A stretch of 64,000 nucleotides of DNA. It comes from CAYYUA01 sp964542585 (GTDB lineage: Bacteria; Bacteroidota; Bacteroidia; CAILMK01; CAYYUA01). The stretch spans positions 8,724 to 72,723 of the forward strand of contig CAZIUI010000013.1 of assembly GCA_964542585.1 (NCBI GenBank), in the 5' to 3' direction. The notes below the pieces were generated by a model, which did no database searches, was not told the origin of the DNA, and saw only the letters and a list, made by a program, of their open reading frames with translations. Positions 45,488-53,505 of the stretch are shown piece by piece. Position 1 is the stretch's first letter. Each line of letters begins with the position of its first letter. The translations under genes were made by a program, and so were the position numbers.

Positions 45488-45538
45488 ATCGATAATATAC
45501 TTATTGATCATTTGACCATTTGCAAGAACACTTTAACT

Positions 45539-46186
45539 ATGGAAGAGGATAAAACGAAAAATCAAAAGCAAAATAATAAAGAGGAAGCTGACAACTCTTT
45601 AGGTCAAGATGAGAACCAGGCTAAAAAGCGCCAGGAATTATCTCCTCAGGAGAAAAAGGAAACTTTCGAAAATGAGTTTCTTCCTCACATTGATTCTTTA
45701 TACAACTTTGGATTTTACCTGACTAATGACGAGGATGAAGCCAAAGACTTGCTTCAGGAAACCTATTTGCGAGCTTACAAATACATTACTTACTACCAGA
45801 AGGATACCAATGCTAAGGCTTGGTTGTTAAGGATTCTTAAAAATACGTTTATCAATGATTACCGGAAAAAGTCCAAAAAACCGGTTCACTTAAGCTTTGA
45901 GGATTTCTATACCGGTGATGAAAGTGAGGATACGGGTTTTATTGATTTAAGGCAAGAGGTTTTCGACAGCCTTATTGGAGATGAAGTTACAAAAGCTTTG
46001 AACGCTTTACCCGTTGATTATCGTTTAATTATACTACTTTGTGACATTGAAGGATTTAAATACGAAGAAATAGCTAAAATTATTGATGTTCCAATAGGCA
46101 CAGTTCGCTCTCGTCTCCACAGAGCCAGAAACATGCTTAAGGAGAAGTTGAAAGATTACGCGTCAAAAAAAGGTTACAAAGGCTAA
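45539..46186 (+). CDS. ECF-family RNA polymerase sigma factor
   Basis: About 215 residues from the ATG at 45539, after which a charged N-terminal tail leads into the sigma domains. Region 2 is LYNFGFYLTNDEDEAKDLLQETYLRA, shortened here: core motif NDEDEAKDLLQETY with the RNA-polymerase contact. Region 4 ends in PVDYRLIILLCDIEGFKYEEIA and the helix-turn-helix IGTVRSRLHRAR. It is followed 11 bp later by a zinc-finger anti-sigma-like gene, so the pair probably regulates a stress or envelope regulon. Confidence 0.93.
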   Translation: MEEDKTKNQKQNNKEEADNSLGQDENQAKKRQELSPQEKKETFENEFLPHIDSLYNFGFYLTNDEDEAKDLLQETYLRAYKYITYYQKDTNAKAWLLRILKNTFINDYRKKSKKPVHLSFEDFYTGDESEDTGFIDLRQEVFDSLIGDEVTKALNALPVDYRLIILLCDIEGFKYEEIAKIIDVPIGTVRSRLHRARNMLKEKLKDYASKKGYKG

Positions 46187-46197
46187 AGCTTACAACT

Positions 46198-46431
46198 ATG
46201 GATTGCAAAGAGGTTTATGAGAAATTGGAGCTATTAATAGACGGTGAACTGCCGGCTAGCGAAAAAGAAGTGGTTTTTTCACACATCAAGAACTGTAATG
46301 ATTGTAATTGTAAAGGCCGCTACGAAGCAGAAAGATGCTTTAAAGATTACCTCCAAAAAGCCCTTTATCCAAAAGAAGTCCCGCAATGGGTCATTGATGA
46401 TATCCGCAGCTATGTGTTTGAAGTTAGTTAA
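46198..46431 (+). CDS. Small zinc-finger anti-sigma-factor-like protein
   Basis: A 77-residue cytosolic protein with the ZAS zinc motif HIKNCNDC (H-x3-C-x2-C) near residues 30-37 and a Cys-rich N-terminal MDCKEVYEKLELLIDGELP typical of zf-HC2 proteins. No transmembrane segment follows, so it resembles soluble redox anti-sigma factors. It lies directly after the ECF sigma gene and 2 bp before meaB; sigma control by thiol or zinc state is inference. Confidence 0.85.
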   Translation: MDCKEVYEKLELLIDGELPASEKEVVFSHIKNCNDCNCKGRYEAERCFKDYLQKALYPKEVPQWVIDDIRSYVFEVS

Positions 46432-46433
46432 AT

Positions 46434-47360
46434 ATGGGTAATCACCCTCATGCATTAGCCAAAAGGGTTGCTTCAGGGGATATCAGGGCACTTGCCAGAT
46501 GTATTACTGGTATTGAAAATGATCAAGCTGAATTTGAAGGCTTGTTAGCAGAAATCCCTTTACCTTCTAATGTCCCCACAATTGGCATAACAGGGCCACC
46601 AGGTGCTGGAAAAAGCTCCTTAATTAATGCCCTCATTCACTACTGGTCAAGTGCTAATAAACACATAGGTATTGTTGCAGTAGATCCTAGCTCGCCCTAC
46701 AACCAAGGTTCTTTGCTAGGCGACCGCGTAAGGCTTCATGATCACTATAACAATCCCAATGTATTCATAAGGTCCCTAGCTACCCGCGGTGCGCTGGGGG
46801 GCATTTCAGCCAAATCTATAGAGGTCGTGGATCTCATGAAAGCGGCCGGGTTTGATTATATCATTGTGGAGACAGTAGGTGTGGGGCAATCAGAGGTTGA
46901 GATTGCTAGTCTGGCGGATACGACAGTAATAGTAACCGTCCCAGAAGGTGGGGATGAGGTGCAGGTAATTAAATCAGGCTTAATGGAGGTTGCTGATGTC
47001 TTTGTCGTTAATAAGGCTGACAGACCTAATGCAAAAAAATTTGCCAATTATTTGCAGCAAATGACCCATAATAGGGCTCATACTGAAAATGGTTTTGTTC
47101 CCCCGGTCCATGCTGTGATAGCTACCGAATCAAGTGGTATTGATTCACTTGTACAAACCCTCCAAGAACATTGGCAACACTTGAATACTAGCGGTGAACT
47201 GCCTTATCGTTTGGCAGAAAAAGCTTATCGGTTAATACAAAATGACCGAATGAAGGACCTTACAAAAGCCTCACTTGCTTCAGAAATAAGCTTAGTAAGT
47301 GCTGATGAGGATTTTAACTTATACCGCTTTGTAAGCGGCTACCTGAATCATTCCCCTTAA
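46434..47360 (+). CDS. meaB: Methylmalonyl-CoA mutase-associated GTPase MeaB
   Basis: A 308-residue GTPase of the MeaB/ArgK (G3E) family, which loads and protects the B12-dependent methylmalonyl-CoA mutase. The P-loop GPPGAGKSSLIN, the VDPSSPYNQGSLLGDR block, the ETVGVGQSE switch and NKAD specificity motif are all present. It is the third gene of the sigma/anti-sigma unit. The mutase itself is not in the window; the cobalamin adenosyltransferase at 52.9 kb is in the same pathway. Confidence 0.94.
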   Translation: MGNHPHALAKRVASGDIRALARCITGIENDQAEFEGLLAEIPLPSNVPTIGITGPPGAGKSSLINALIHYWSSANKHIGIVAVDPSSPYNQGSLLGDRVRLHDHYNNPNVFIRSLATRGALGGISAKSIEVVDLMKAAGFDYIIVETVGVGQSEVEIASLADTTVIVTVPEGGDEVQVIKSGLMEVADVFVVNKADRPNAKKFANYLQQMTHNRAHTENGFVPPVHAVIATESSGIDSLVQTLQEHWQHLNTSGELPYRLAEKAYRLIQNDRMKDLTKASLASEISLVSADEDFNLYRFVSGYLNHSP

Positions 47361-47370
47361 CCTATAGGGA

Positions 47371-48204
47371 TCATTCTTGTGGCTGATCAAAGTGATATTT
47401 TAGACCTAGTTCGATACCAAATATCGTATTTCTAGCCCTTTGACGAGCTTGGACATCAGGTTTATTAAACTTGGTAGTACTAGCAGGAAAGAACAGTTCT
47501 TTTGGGGCTTTGTCCGGGAAATCAAAGTTTTTATTTTCAATATCGCTTAACCCATAACTCATATTAAATCCGGTTACAAGCCAAAGCTTTTTACTGAGTT
47601 TGATGTTGAGGAGCGCATCTGCCACGAAGCTAACGGTTACATTTTTATATAGTCGCCTGTAATCAATTGTTTGGTTCGGGAGCTGCTTATACTTCTCACT
47701 ACCCAGGCGGGCTTCTGAATTAGAAAGGGTTACATCGGTTAGGTAATCTAAACTAAATCCGGCTCCTATACTCAAGTAAACGGATTGAACATCCTCATTC
47801 ACCGAAGAATTAAAACGGAATTTAATAGGAAGCCGCAGGTATTCGAGCGTTACTTCGGAATTAAATTTGACGCTGTTATTGGTGGTGTCATCCACTTTTC
47901 CACTATACCGTTGACCTCCTCTGAGATAAGCAATGCCTGTTTGAAAGCCATAGTTAGCTTGAAAATTATTGGTATAGCGAATACGAAAAGCAGGATTGTA
48001 AGTATTCTCGGGTGTTATTTTCTCTTCTATTACATCAGAATTTATACGCGAACGTCCATTGTAGTCACTTTGATTGCTGATTTTGGTAAGCTGAAGATTG
48101 CCAGAGATGGTAATTTGCTTGCCTTCTTGACCAGCAACAAATGGAATATTAGCTAGGACAAAAACCTGTACCAGAACAATATGAACAAAAGATTTAACCC
48201 TCAT
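47371..48204 (-). CDS. Outer-membrane beta-barrel protein (PorT-like)
   Basis: A 277-residue exported protein with a signal peptide ending near VAGQ (about residue 25). The rest alternates hydrophobic and polar residues as in outer-membrane beta strands, for example NYGFQTGIAYLRGGQRYSG and LRLPIKFRFN, and ends with IELGLKYHF. It looks like the PorT/OmpW-type eight- or ten-strand barrels of this phylum. Substrate unknown. It converges on meaB. Confidence 0.75.
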   Translation of the reverse strand: MRVKSFVHIVLVQVFVLANIPFVAGQEGKQITISGNLQLTKISNQSDYNGRSRINSDVIEEKITPENTYNPAFRIRYTNNFQANYGFQTGIAYLRGGQRYSGKVDDTTNNSVKFNSEVTLEYLRLPIKFRFNSSVNEDVQSVYLSIGAGFSLDYLTDVTLSNSEARLGSEKYKQLPNQTIDYRRLYKNVTVSFVADALLNIKLSKKLWLVTGFNMSYGLSDIENKNFDFPDKAPKELFFPASTTKFNKPDVQARQRARNTIFGIELGLKYHFDQPQE

Positions 48205-48223
48205 CTCGCCAAAACGCTACCTA

Positions 48224-48260
48224 AAGCTTTTTATTTTAAAGCTTCAATTTAAGTTGAAGC
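48224..48260 (-). terminator. Overlapping hairpins at the end of the fructosamine kinase gene
   Basis: GCTTCAA (48241-48247) pairs with TTGAAGC (48254-48260) around the fructosamine kinase stop codon. A second, mutually exclusive stem pairs 48224-48230 with 48238-48244. On the minus strand the first stem is followed by TTTAAAATAAAAAG, so it may act as a weak terminator before the barrel gene. Confidence 0.4.
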
Positions 48261-49142
48261 CCTAAATGCCTTCACAGTCTCCGCTAATTGGCGAATGAAC
48301 GCACCGCCAAATAAGTTAACGTGGACTAATAAAGGATAAAGATTATACAAATCTTTCCTGTGTTCAAAATTACTTACTAAAGGCCAAGCTTCCTGATAGG
48401 CCTGGTAAAAGTTGTCATTAAACCCGCCAAACAAGGCTGTAAAAGCGAGCTCCATTTCACGATTGCCATAGTAGATAGCAGGGTCAATAATAGCTGGATG
48501 ACCTGCCTCATCAACCAATAAATTGCCGCTCCACAAGTCCCCATGAAGTAAGGAAGGCGGTTCCTCCGGAAACCATTGATCAAAATGAGGATACAAGGCC
48601 CTTATTGAGCTCGTTAAATAATCATCAAGTAAACCATTGCTAAGCCCTAGCTGAATCTGCGGCTCTATACGCTGGTGGATGAAAAATTCGCCCCACTTAG
48701 CAGCTCGCTGGTTGTATTGGGGCAATTTTCCGATGTAGTTATCAAAGTCTAGCCCAAATGAATCAGCGGTTTCCTTGTGCAAGGATGCCAGTCCATGTCC
48801 CAATTGTTCCCAGAAGTCAGGTGCGGGTTTTCCACTACCTATCCATTCAGTAATCAAAAAGGTATGGCCGCTATCGCATTTACCAGTGGCATAAAAAGTG
48901 GGAACATGTAAGGCATCGGCTGCCTGTAATTGTTTGAGGCCCTGTGCCTCTGCCTCAAACATACCGGCATAAGCATCAGAATTATATTTAATGAAAAAAG
49001 CTCCGCAACTGGTTCTTAAGTAGCCGCCATTATTGATACAGCCCCCACTTACAGGCTGGTATTCCCGGATTTGAAACTCATTGCCAAAAAGAGGCTTCAG
49101 GCTTTCTGTAACACCATCATGAAGGTCCTGCTCAAGTCTCAT
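48249..49142 (-). CDS. Fructosamine kinase family protein
   Basis: A 297-residue kinase of the fructosamine-3-kinase/aminoglycoside phosphotransferase fold. Recognisable sites are FFIKYNSDAYAGMFEAEAQGL (ATP-binding strand), the catalytic HGDLWSGN and the metal-binding IIDPAIYYG. Family members phosphorylate sugar-modified amines so that glycated proteins can be repaired. It follows the deoxynucleoside kinase gene by 9 bp on the same strand. Confidence 0.93.
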   Translation of the reverse strand: MRLEQDLHDGVTESLKPLFGNEFQIREYQPVSGGCINNGGYLRTSCGAFFIKYNSDAYAGMFEAEAQGLKQLQAADALHVPTFYATGKCDSGHTFLITEWIGSGKPAPDFWEQLGHGLASLHKETADSFGLDFDNYIGKLPQYNQRAAKWGEFFIHQRIEPQIQLGLSNGLLDDYLTSSIRALYPHFDQWFPEEPPSLLHGDLWSGNLLVDEAGHPAIIDPAIYYGNREMELAFTALFGGFNDNFYQAYQEAWPLVSNFEHRKDLYNLYPLLVHVNLFGGAFIRQLAETVKAFRAST

Positions 49143-49151
49143 AATTGTAAT

Positions 49152-49799
49152 TTATAACAGTCCGCTCTTTTCTGCCTCTATTCGATTAATGATACGTCCC
49201 AGATTTTCGCGACTTTCGGTAAAATCATTGTTGTCAACGTCTATTACTAATAATCGATGACCTTGGTAACCCTCGATCCATTCCTCATACCGTTCGTTGA
49301 GCCTTTTTAGGTAGTCAAGGCGGATAGCATCTTCAAACGCTCTACCTCTTTTCTGTATTTGGTTCACTAATGTGGGAACGGTGGCCCGCAAGTAAATAAG
49401 AAGATCAGGAGGCTGAATGAATTGCTCTAAAGTAGCAAACAATTTGAGATAATTGTGAAAATCGCGCTCGCTCATTAGCCCCATTGCGTGAAGATTGGGA
49501 GCAAAAATGTGGGCATCCTCGTAAATTGTGCGATCCTGAATTACACTATCATAACCTTGCCTGATCTGTAATATTTGCTGAAACCGCCTGTTCAGGTAAT
49601 AGATCTGCATGTGAAAGGACCACCGCTCCATATCCGCATAAAAGTCGCTTATGTAGGGGTTTTGCTCAACCTCCTCAAAGTGAGGCGACCAGCCATATTG
49701 GTTAGCCAGTAATTGAGCCAGAGTGGTTTTTCCTGAACCAATGTTCCCAGCAACTGCAACATGCTTAAAATCTGACTCATGAAGTTTGTTATCTGCCAT
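49152..49799 (-). CDS. Deoxynucleoside kinase
   Basis: A 215-residue kinase of the deoxyadenosine/deoxycytidine/deoxyguanosine kinase family for nucleoside salvage. The P-loop AGNIGSGKTT is near residues 17-26, the DRTIYED motif near 89-95, and the lid region (RATVPTLVNQIQKRGR) follows. Substrate preference is not decided by these motifs. It is 46 bp downstream of trpS and 9 bp upstream of the fructosamine kinase gene. Confidence 0.93.
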   Translation of the reverse strand: MADNKLHESDFKHVAVAGNIGSGKTTLAQLLANQYGWSPHFEEVEQNPYISDFYADMERWSFHMQIYYLNRRFQQILQIRQGYDSVIQDRTIYEDAHIFAPNLHAMGLMSERDFHNYLKLFATLEQFIQPPDLLIYLRATVPTLVNQIQKRGRAFEDAIRLDYLKRLNERYEEWIEGYQGHRLLVIDVDNNDFTESRENLGRIINRIEAEKSGLL

Positions 49800-49845
49800 A
49801 GCATTGGTTTATAACCTGCTAAAAGAGATGGCTCAACTTATCCTG

Positions 49846-50853
49846 CTAAAATGATTGATGGCCAATTGCATGGCGAACCTCTTCTACAGTGTAGCGAGCA
49901 CTAACCCTTGCCTGCTCGGCTCCTTCAGTAGCTACTTGGCGCATGTATTCAGGGTCAGCCATTAATTCACGGATACGTTCTCTAAGAGGTTCAGTAAAAC
50001 TTATGATGTCACCAGCGAGTTGCTTTTTAAGATCCCCGTAACGAATAGTAGCCTTGGCATACTGTTCATCAAAATAGGTATGGGCATCCTGACCAGAAAT
50101 ATGGTATAACAAGGTAAACAAGTTTTGTACGGATTCTGACTTTTCCTGGTTTTCGCCGGTTGGGCCTTGGTCTGTGACAGCTCTCATGACCTTTTTGCGG
50201 ATAACCTCCGCCTCGTCATTGATAAAAATGGCATTGCCTTCGCCTTCGCTTTTTCCCATTTTCCCAGAGCCATCTAAGCCCGGTATTTTTACAAGGCTTT
50301 CTTCATTTCTGCTATAAGGCTGAGGTTCTGGGAAAATGTTTTGCTCGTATAGCTCATTAAATCGCCTTGCAAACTTTCGGGCCATTTCAAGGTTCTGTTC
50401 CTGATCCTTGCCTACTGGAACCTGATTTCCCTTATGAATCAAAATGTCAGCCGCCATTAAGGTAGGGTAGGTTAAAAGCCCGGCGTTCACATTATCAGGT
50501 TGCTGTCTAGCTTTCTCTTTGAAAGTAGGAACACGTTCCAATTCGCCGAGGTAAGCTATCATGTTTAAGTACAAGTAAAGCTCGGTAATTTCATTGATAT
50601 CACTCTGACGGTAAATGACCGCTTTTTTAGGATCCAGCCCACACGCCAGGTACTCAGCTAAAACTTGCTTAGTATTCTCAAAAAAAGCAGTGGGCTTTGG
50701 ATGGGTAGTAAGGGAATGTAGATCAGCAATAAAAAAGTAGCACTTATCTTCTTCCTGGATATCCAGAAATTGCTTTAAAGCTCCAAAGTAGTTACCAAGA
50801 TGGAGAAACCCCGTTGATCTGATTCCACTCACCACAAGTCTTTCATCCTGCAT
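49846..50853 (-). CDS. trpS: Tryptophanyl-tRNA synthetase
   Basis: A 335-residue class Ic synthetase. The HIGH-type block GFLHLGNYFGAL lies near residues 15-26 and the KMSKS equivalent GKMGKSEG near 197-204. The middle holds the tryptophan-pocket GNQVPVGKDQEQN. Length is normal for a single bacterial TrpRS. It leads the leftward unit with the deoxynucleoside kinase gene. Confidence 0.97.
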   Translation of the reverse strand: MQDERLVVSGIRSTGFLHLGNYFGALKQFLDIQEEDKCYFFIADLHSLTTHPKPTAFFENTKQVLAEYLACGLDPKKAVIYRQSDINEITELYLYLNMIAYLGELERVPTFKEKARQQPDNVNAGLLTYPTLMAADILIHKGNQVPVGKDQEQNLEMARKFARRFNELYEQNIFPEPQPYSRNEESLVKIPGLDGSGKMGKSEGEGNAIFINDEAEVIRKKVMRAVTDQGPTGENQEKSESVQNLFTLLYHISGQDAHTYFDEQYAKATIRYGDLKKQLAGDIISFTEPLRERIRELMADPEYMRQVATEGAEQARVSARYTVEEVRHAIGHQSF

Positions 50854-51013
50854 GGCCGGATAATTATTTTAAGAAGCGATTGGTTATGAATTTGTTTAGA
50901 ATGACAAACAAATTTCTGATTTCGCCTTGAATTCTAAATGATGACGCAACCCTCCCATAAAGCAATAAAAAAACGCAATGTTAAACTTGATTGAAGGATA
51001 ATAGTTTAGTAAT

Positions 51014-51727
51014 ATGGTTCGGCGTTTTCTGGGATATGTATGGTTTTATTACTGTTTTACCGCCTTAGCCTTTTGGTTCATACTAGCTTATCCGGTGCTA
51101 ATGATCCTGGTAAGTAAACAACATTGGCATGGTAAAGCTTACAAGCTAAGAAGCTGGCTATCCTTTTGGTTTTTGAAACTCAATGGGATTGGGGTTGAGG
51201 TTGTAGACCATCGTCAGTCAACCACTTCCGGGCCTTTTATACTTTGTAGTAACCATTCTTCAGAATTAGACATCATAGTGCTCTTAAGCATTTTTAAAGG
51301 GCCCTATGCTTTTCTTGGAAAACAGCCATTGGCCAAGTTACCCCTTTTTGGCCAATTTTTTAGGGAATTAGACATCGGAGTAAACCGTCAAAATGCTTTT
51401 AAAGCCTATGGAAGTTATAAAACCGCATTAGAAAGACTTTCCAAGGGTTACAATGTGGTTATTTTTCCCGAAGGTGGTATAGCCGGAGACCCGGCTGAAT
51501 TGCAGCCATTTAAAAAGGGTGCTTTCCTACTAGCTGCCAATAGTCAAGCGGTTATACAGCCCATTGCGATCCAAAACAGCTGGCGAATCCTGCATCCTCT
51601 TCAAAAAAGTGGTTTCCCCGGAACTATTAGAGTGGTGCTCAAGCCGGTTATGAAGCCTGAAACTGGTAAAACAGAGGATTTGAAGGAAGAAGTAAGAAAC
51701 CAGATTAAGAGGGGACTTAACGTTTAA
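51014..51727 (+). CDS. plsC: 1-acyl-sn-glycerol-3-phosphate acyltransferase
   Basis: A 237-residue membrane-associated acyltransferase. A hydrophobic segment (about residues 14-33) anchors it. The catalytic NHSSELD is near 81-87, and the substrate motif FPEGG near 155-159. It makes phosphatidic acid, the precursor of phospholipids. It begins the 51-54 kb rightward series, though spacing of 78 bp to gatC leaves the operon open. Confidence 0.92.
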   Translation: MVRRFLGYVWFYYCFTALAFWFILAYPVLMILVSKQHWHGKAYKLRSWLSFWFLKLNGIGVEVVDHRQSTTSGPFILCSNHSSELDIIVLLSIFKGPYAFLGKQPLAKLPLFGQFFRELDIGVNRQNAFKAYGSYKTALERLSKGYNVVIFPEGGIAGDPAELQPFKKGAFLLAANSQAVIQPIAIQNSWRILHPLQKSGFPGTIRVVLKPVMKPETGKTEDLKEEVRNQIKRGLNV

Positions 51728-51805
51728 GCTATTTCAACGTTAAAATGGGTAAACCTATGGGTGGCATGCTACTAAGCAGTATTTTTGCCATTTAAAATTT
51801 CAAGT

Positions 51806-52096
51806 ATGAAAGTCAATGACGAGATCGTAGATCGGGTAGCTTTTTTAGCAAAGTTAAGTTTTAAAGGGGAAGCTAAGGAAGCTATAAAAGCGGATATGAA
51901 CGAAATATTAGGGATGTGTGGGAAATTAGAAGCGGTGGATACGACAGATGTTGAGCCACTTATTTTTATGTCAGAAGCGTATAATAACCTCCGCAGGGAT
52001 GAAGCAGAACCAGCTGTAAGTAAGGCGGAAGCCCTTAAAAACGCACCTGAAAAAGATGCTGATTATTTTAAAGTACCGAAAGTTTTCAATCGGTAG
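51806..52096 (+). CDS. gatC: Asp-tRNA(Asn)/Glu-tRNA(Gln) amidotransferase subunit C
   Basis: A 96-residue GatC from the ATG at 51806 (an upstream in-frame start at 51785 adds unconserved residues). It stabilises the GatCAB complex that amidates mischarged tRNAs. The VDRVAFLAKLSF N-terminus, the DVEPLIF block and the DYFKVPKVF C-terminus are typical. gatA and gatB are not beside it. It lies 6 bp before the ABC ATPase gene. Confidence 0.93.
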   Translation: MKVNDEIVDRVAFLAKLSFKGEAKEAIKADMNEILGMCGKLEAVDTTDVEPLIFMSEAYNNLRRDEAEPAVSKAEALKNAPEKDADYFKVPKVFNR

Positions 52097-52102
52097 GGTC
52101 CT

Positions 52103-52801
52103 ATGCGGGAAATAATTGAAACGCATGCGGTTTCTAAAGTTTACCAGATAGGACAAGAGGAAGTTTACGCCTTACGTTCCATATCGCTTTCCATTGCTGC
52201 CAATGAGTACGTAGCTTTTACAGGACCTTCCGGTTCAGGGAAATCCACCTTGATGAATGTGCTGGGTTGCCTGGATACGCCAAGTACCGGTCAATATTTT
52301 TTGAACCAGCGGGATGTAAGTGAAATGACGGATAATGAGTTAGCCAGCATCCGTAACCAGGAAATTGGATTCATTTTTCAAACCTTTAACCTGATTCCGA
52401 GGATGTCAGCCCTTGATAATGTGGCTTTACCGCTTGTTTACGCCGGTATGCGAAAAGATGACCGATTAGCAAATGCGGAAAAAGCCATGGAAGATGTAGG
52501 CCTTGGGGACCGCCTTTATCATAAACCCAATGAATTATCGGGAGGCCAAAGGCAGCGGGTTTCTACGGCCAGGGCCTTGGTAAATAACCCCTCTATTATC
52601 CTTGCAGATGAACCAACGGGTAACCTGGATAGTAAAACCTCAGAGGAAATTATGGGATTATTAGACTCCCTTTACCAGCGAGGTAACACGATTATTTTAG
52701 TTACACACGAGCCTGACATTGCAGATCATAGCAGAAGGAAAATAAGGCTTATGGATGGCCTTGTAGCTGAGGATGAACCGCATCAGCCCGCTACAGCCTA
52801 A
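52103..52801 (+). CDS. ABC transporter ATP-binding protein (LolD/MacB type)
   Basis: A 232-residue ATPase with Walker A GPSGSGKST near residues 38-46, the signature LSGGQRQRVS near 142 and Walker B ILADEPTGNLD. The GCLDTPSTG and LIPRMSALDNV blocks are typical of the LolD/MacB/FtsE group that works with FtsX-fold permeases in lipoprotein release or efflux. No permease gene is adjacent. Start at 52103 is close to gatC, so it may share that transcript. Confidence 0.9.
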   Translation: MREIIETHAVSKVYQIGQEEVYALRSISLSIAANEYVAFTGPSGSGKSTLMNVLGCLDTPSTGQYFLNQRDVSEMTDNELASIRNQEIGFIFQTFNLIPRMSALDNVALPLVYAGMRKDDRLANAEKAMEDVGLGDRLYHKPNELSGGQRQRVSTARALVNNPSIILADEPTGNLDSKTSEEIMGLLDSLYQRGNTIILVTHEPDIADHSRRKIRLMDGLVAEDEPHQPATA

Positions 52802-52875
52802 GGCTAACAATAAGCCGAGTTCTGATAGTTTTTGAATCAATATTAAAACAGCTTTAAAAGTTTAAATCATTAACA

Positions 52876-53424
52876 ATGAAAATCTATACCAGGAAAGGGG
52901 ATGCTGGCACCACCTCATTAATCGGAGGCGCACAGGTTGCCAAGTTTCATTACAGAATAGCAGCTTATGGTTCTACAGATGAACTTAACGCCCAAGTTGG
53001 AGCTCTCAGAGATGCCGTGGAGGATGATTCTGTAAGAGCATTTCTTTATAAAATTCAGAATAACCTCTTCATCATAGGCTCTATTTTGGCCACAGACGGG
53101 CACAACCAGATGAAATTGCCAGAAATAGGAGAAGAGGATGTGCAAGCGTTGGAAAATCAAATCGATCAGATTGAACGGCAGCTACCCGAGTTGCGTAATT
53201 TTATTTTACCTGGCGGGCATTCACTCATTTCATCTTGCCACATTGCTAGAACGGTATGCCGCCGTGCTGAACGTAAAACCGTTCAATTAAATGAAAATGA
53301 GCGGGTTAATCCTCTGATCATAACCTATCTGAACCGACTTTCTGATTACTTTTTTGTCCTGGCGCGATTCATGGCTCAAAAACTAGGAGTAGAAGAAGTA
53401 ACCTGGAAAGGAACCGATTCCTAA
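52876..53424 (+). CDS. Cob(I)alamin adenosyltransferase, PduO type
   Basis: A 182-residue PduO-type enzyme that transfers adenosyl from ATP to cob(I)alamin. The conserved N-terminal KGDAGTTSLIGG, the central GGHSLISSCHIARTVCRRAER with its ATP/corrin contacts, and the C-terminal LNRLSDYFFVLAR are all present. It supplies adenosylcobalamin for methylmalonyl-CoA mutase, whose chaperone meaB is at 46.4 kb. It is preceded by a 74-bp gap with no clear promoter. Confidence 0.95.
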   Translation: MKIYTRKGDAGTTSLIGGAQVAKFHYRIAAYGSTDELNAQVGALRDAVEDDSVRAFLYKIQNNLFIIGSILATDGHNQMKLPEIGEEDVQALENQIDQIERQLPELRNFILPGGHSLISSCHIARTVCRRAERKTVQLNENERVNPLIITYLNRLSDYFFVLARFMAQKLGVEEVTWKGTDS

Positions 53425-53505
53425 ACTGCTGCGCTATTAGGAATCAAAGTAATTTAAAGGGTGTTTCCCTTTCTCAGACAGCAACTATTAAGCTATTCAG
53501 CCGCT

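Larger units (their letters stand above)
45105..45538. other. Gene-free divergent intergenic region before the ECF sigma gene
   Basis: About 430 bp, AT-rich, between the divergent TPR and sigma factor genes. It contains promoter-like elements in both directions, but no coding frame or recognised RNA gene. The nearest plus-strand promoter motif would give a leader of about 340 nt in front of the sigma gene. No tRNA, riboswitch or strong hairpin was recognised. Confidence 0.6.
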
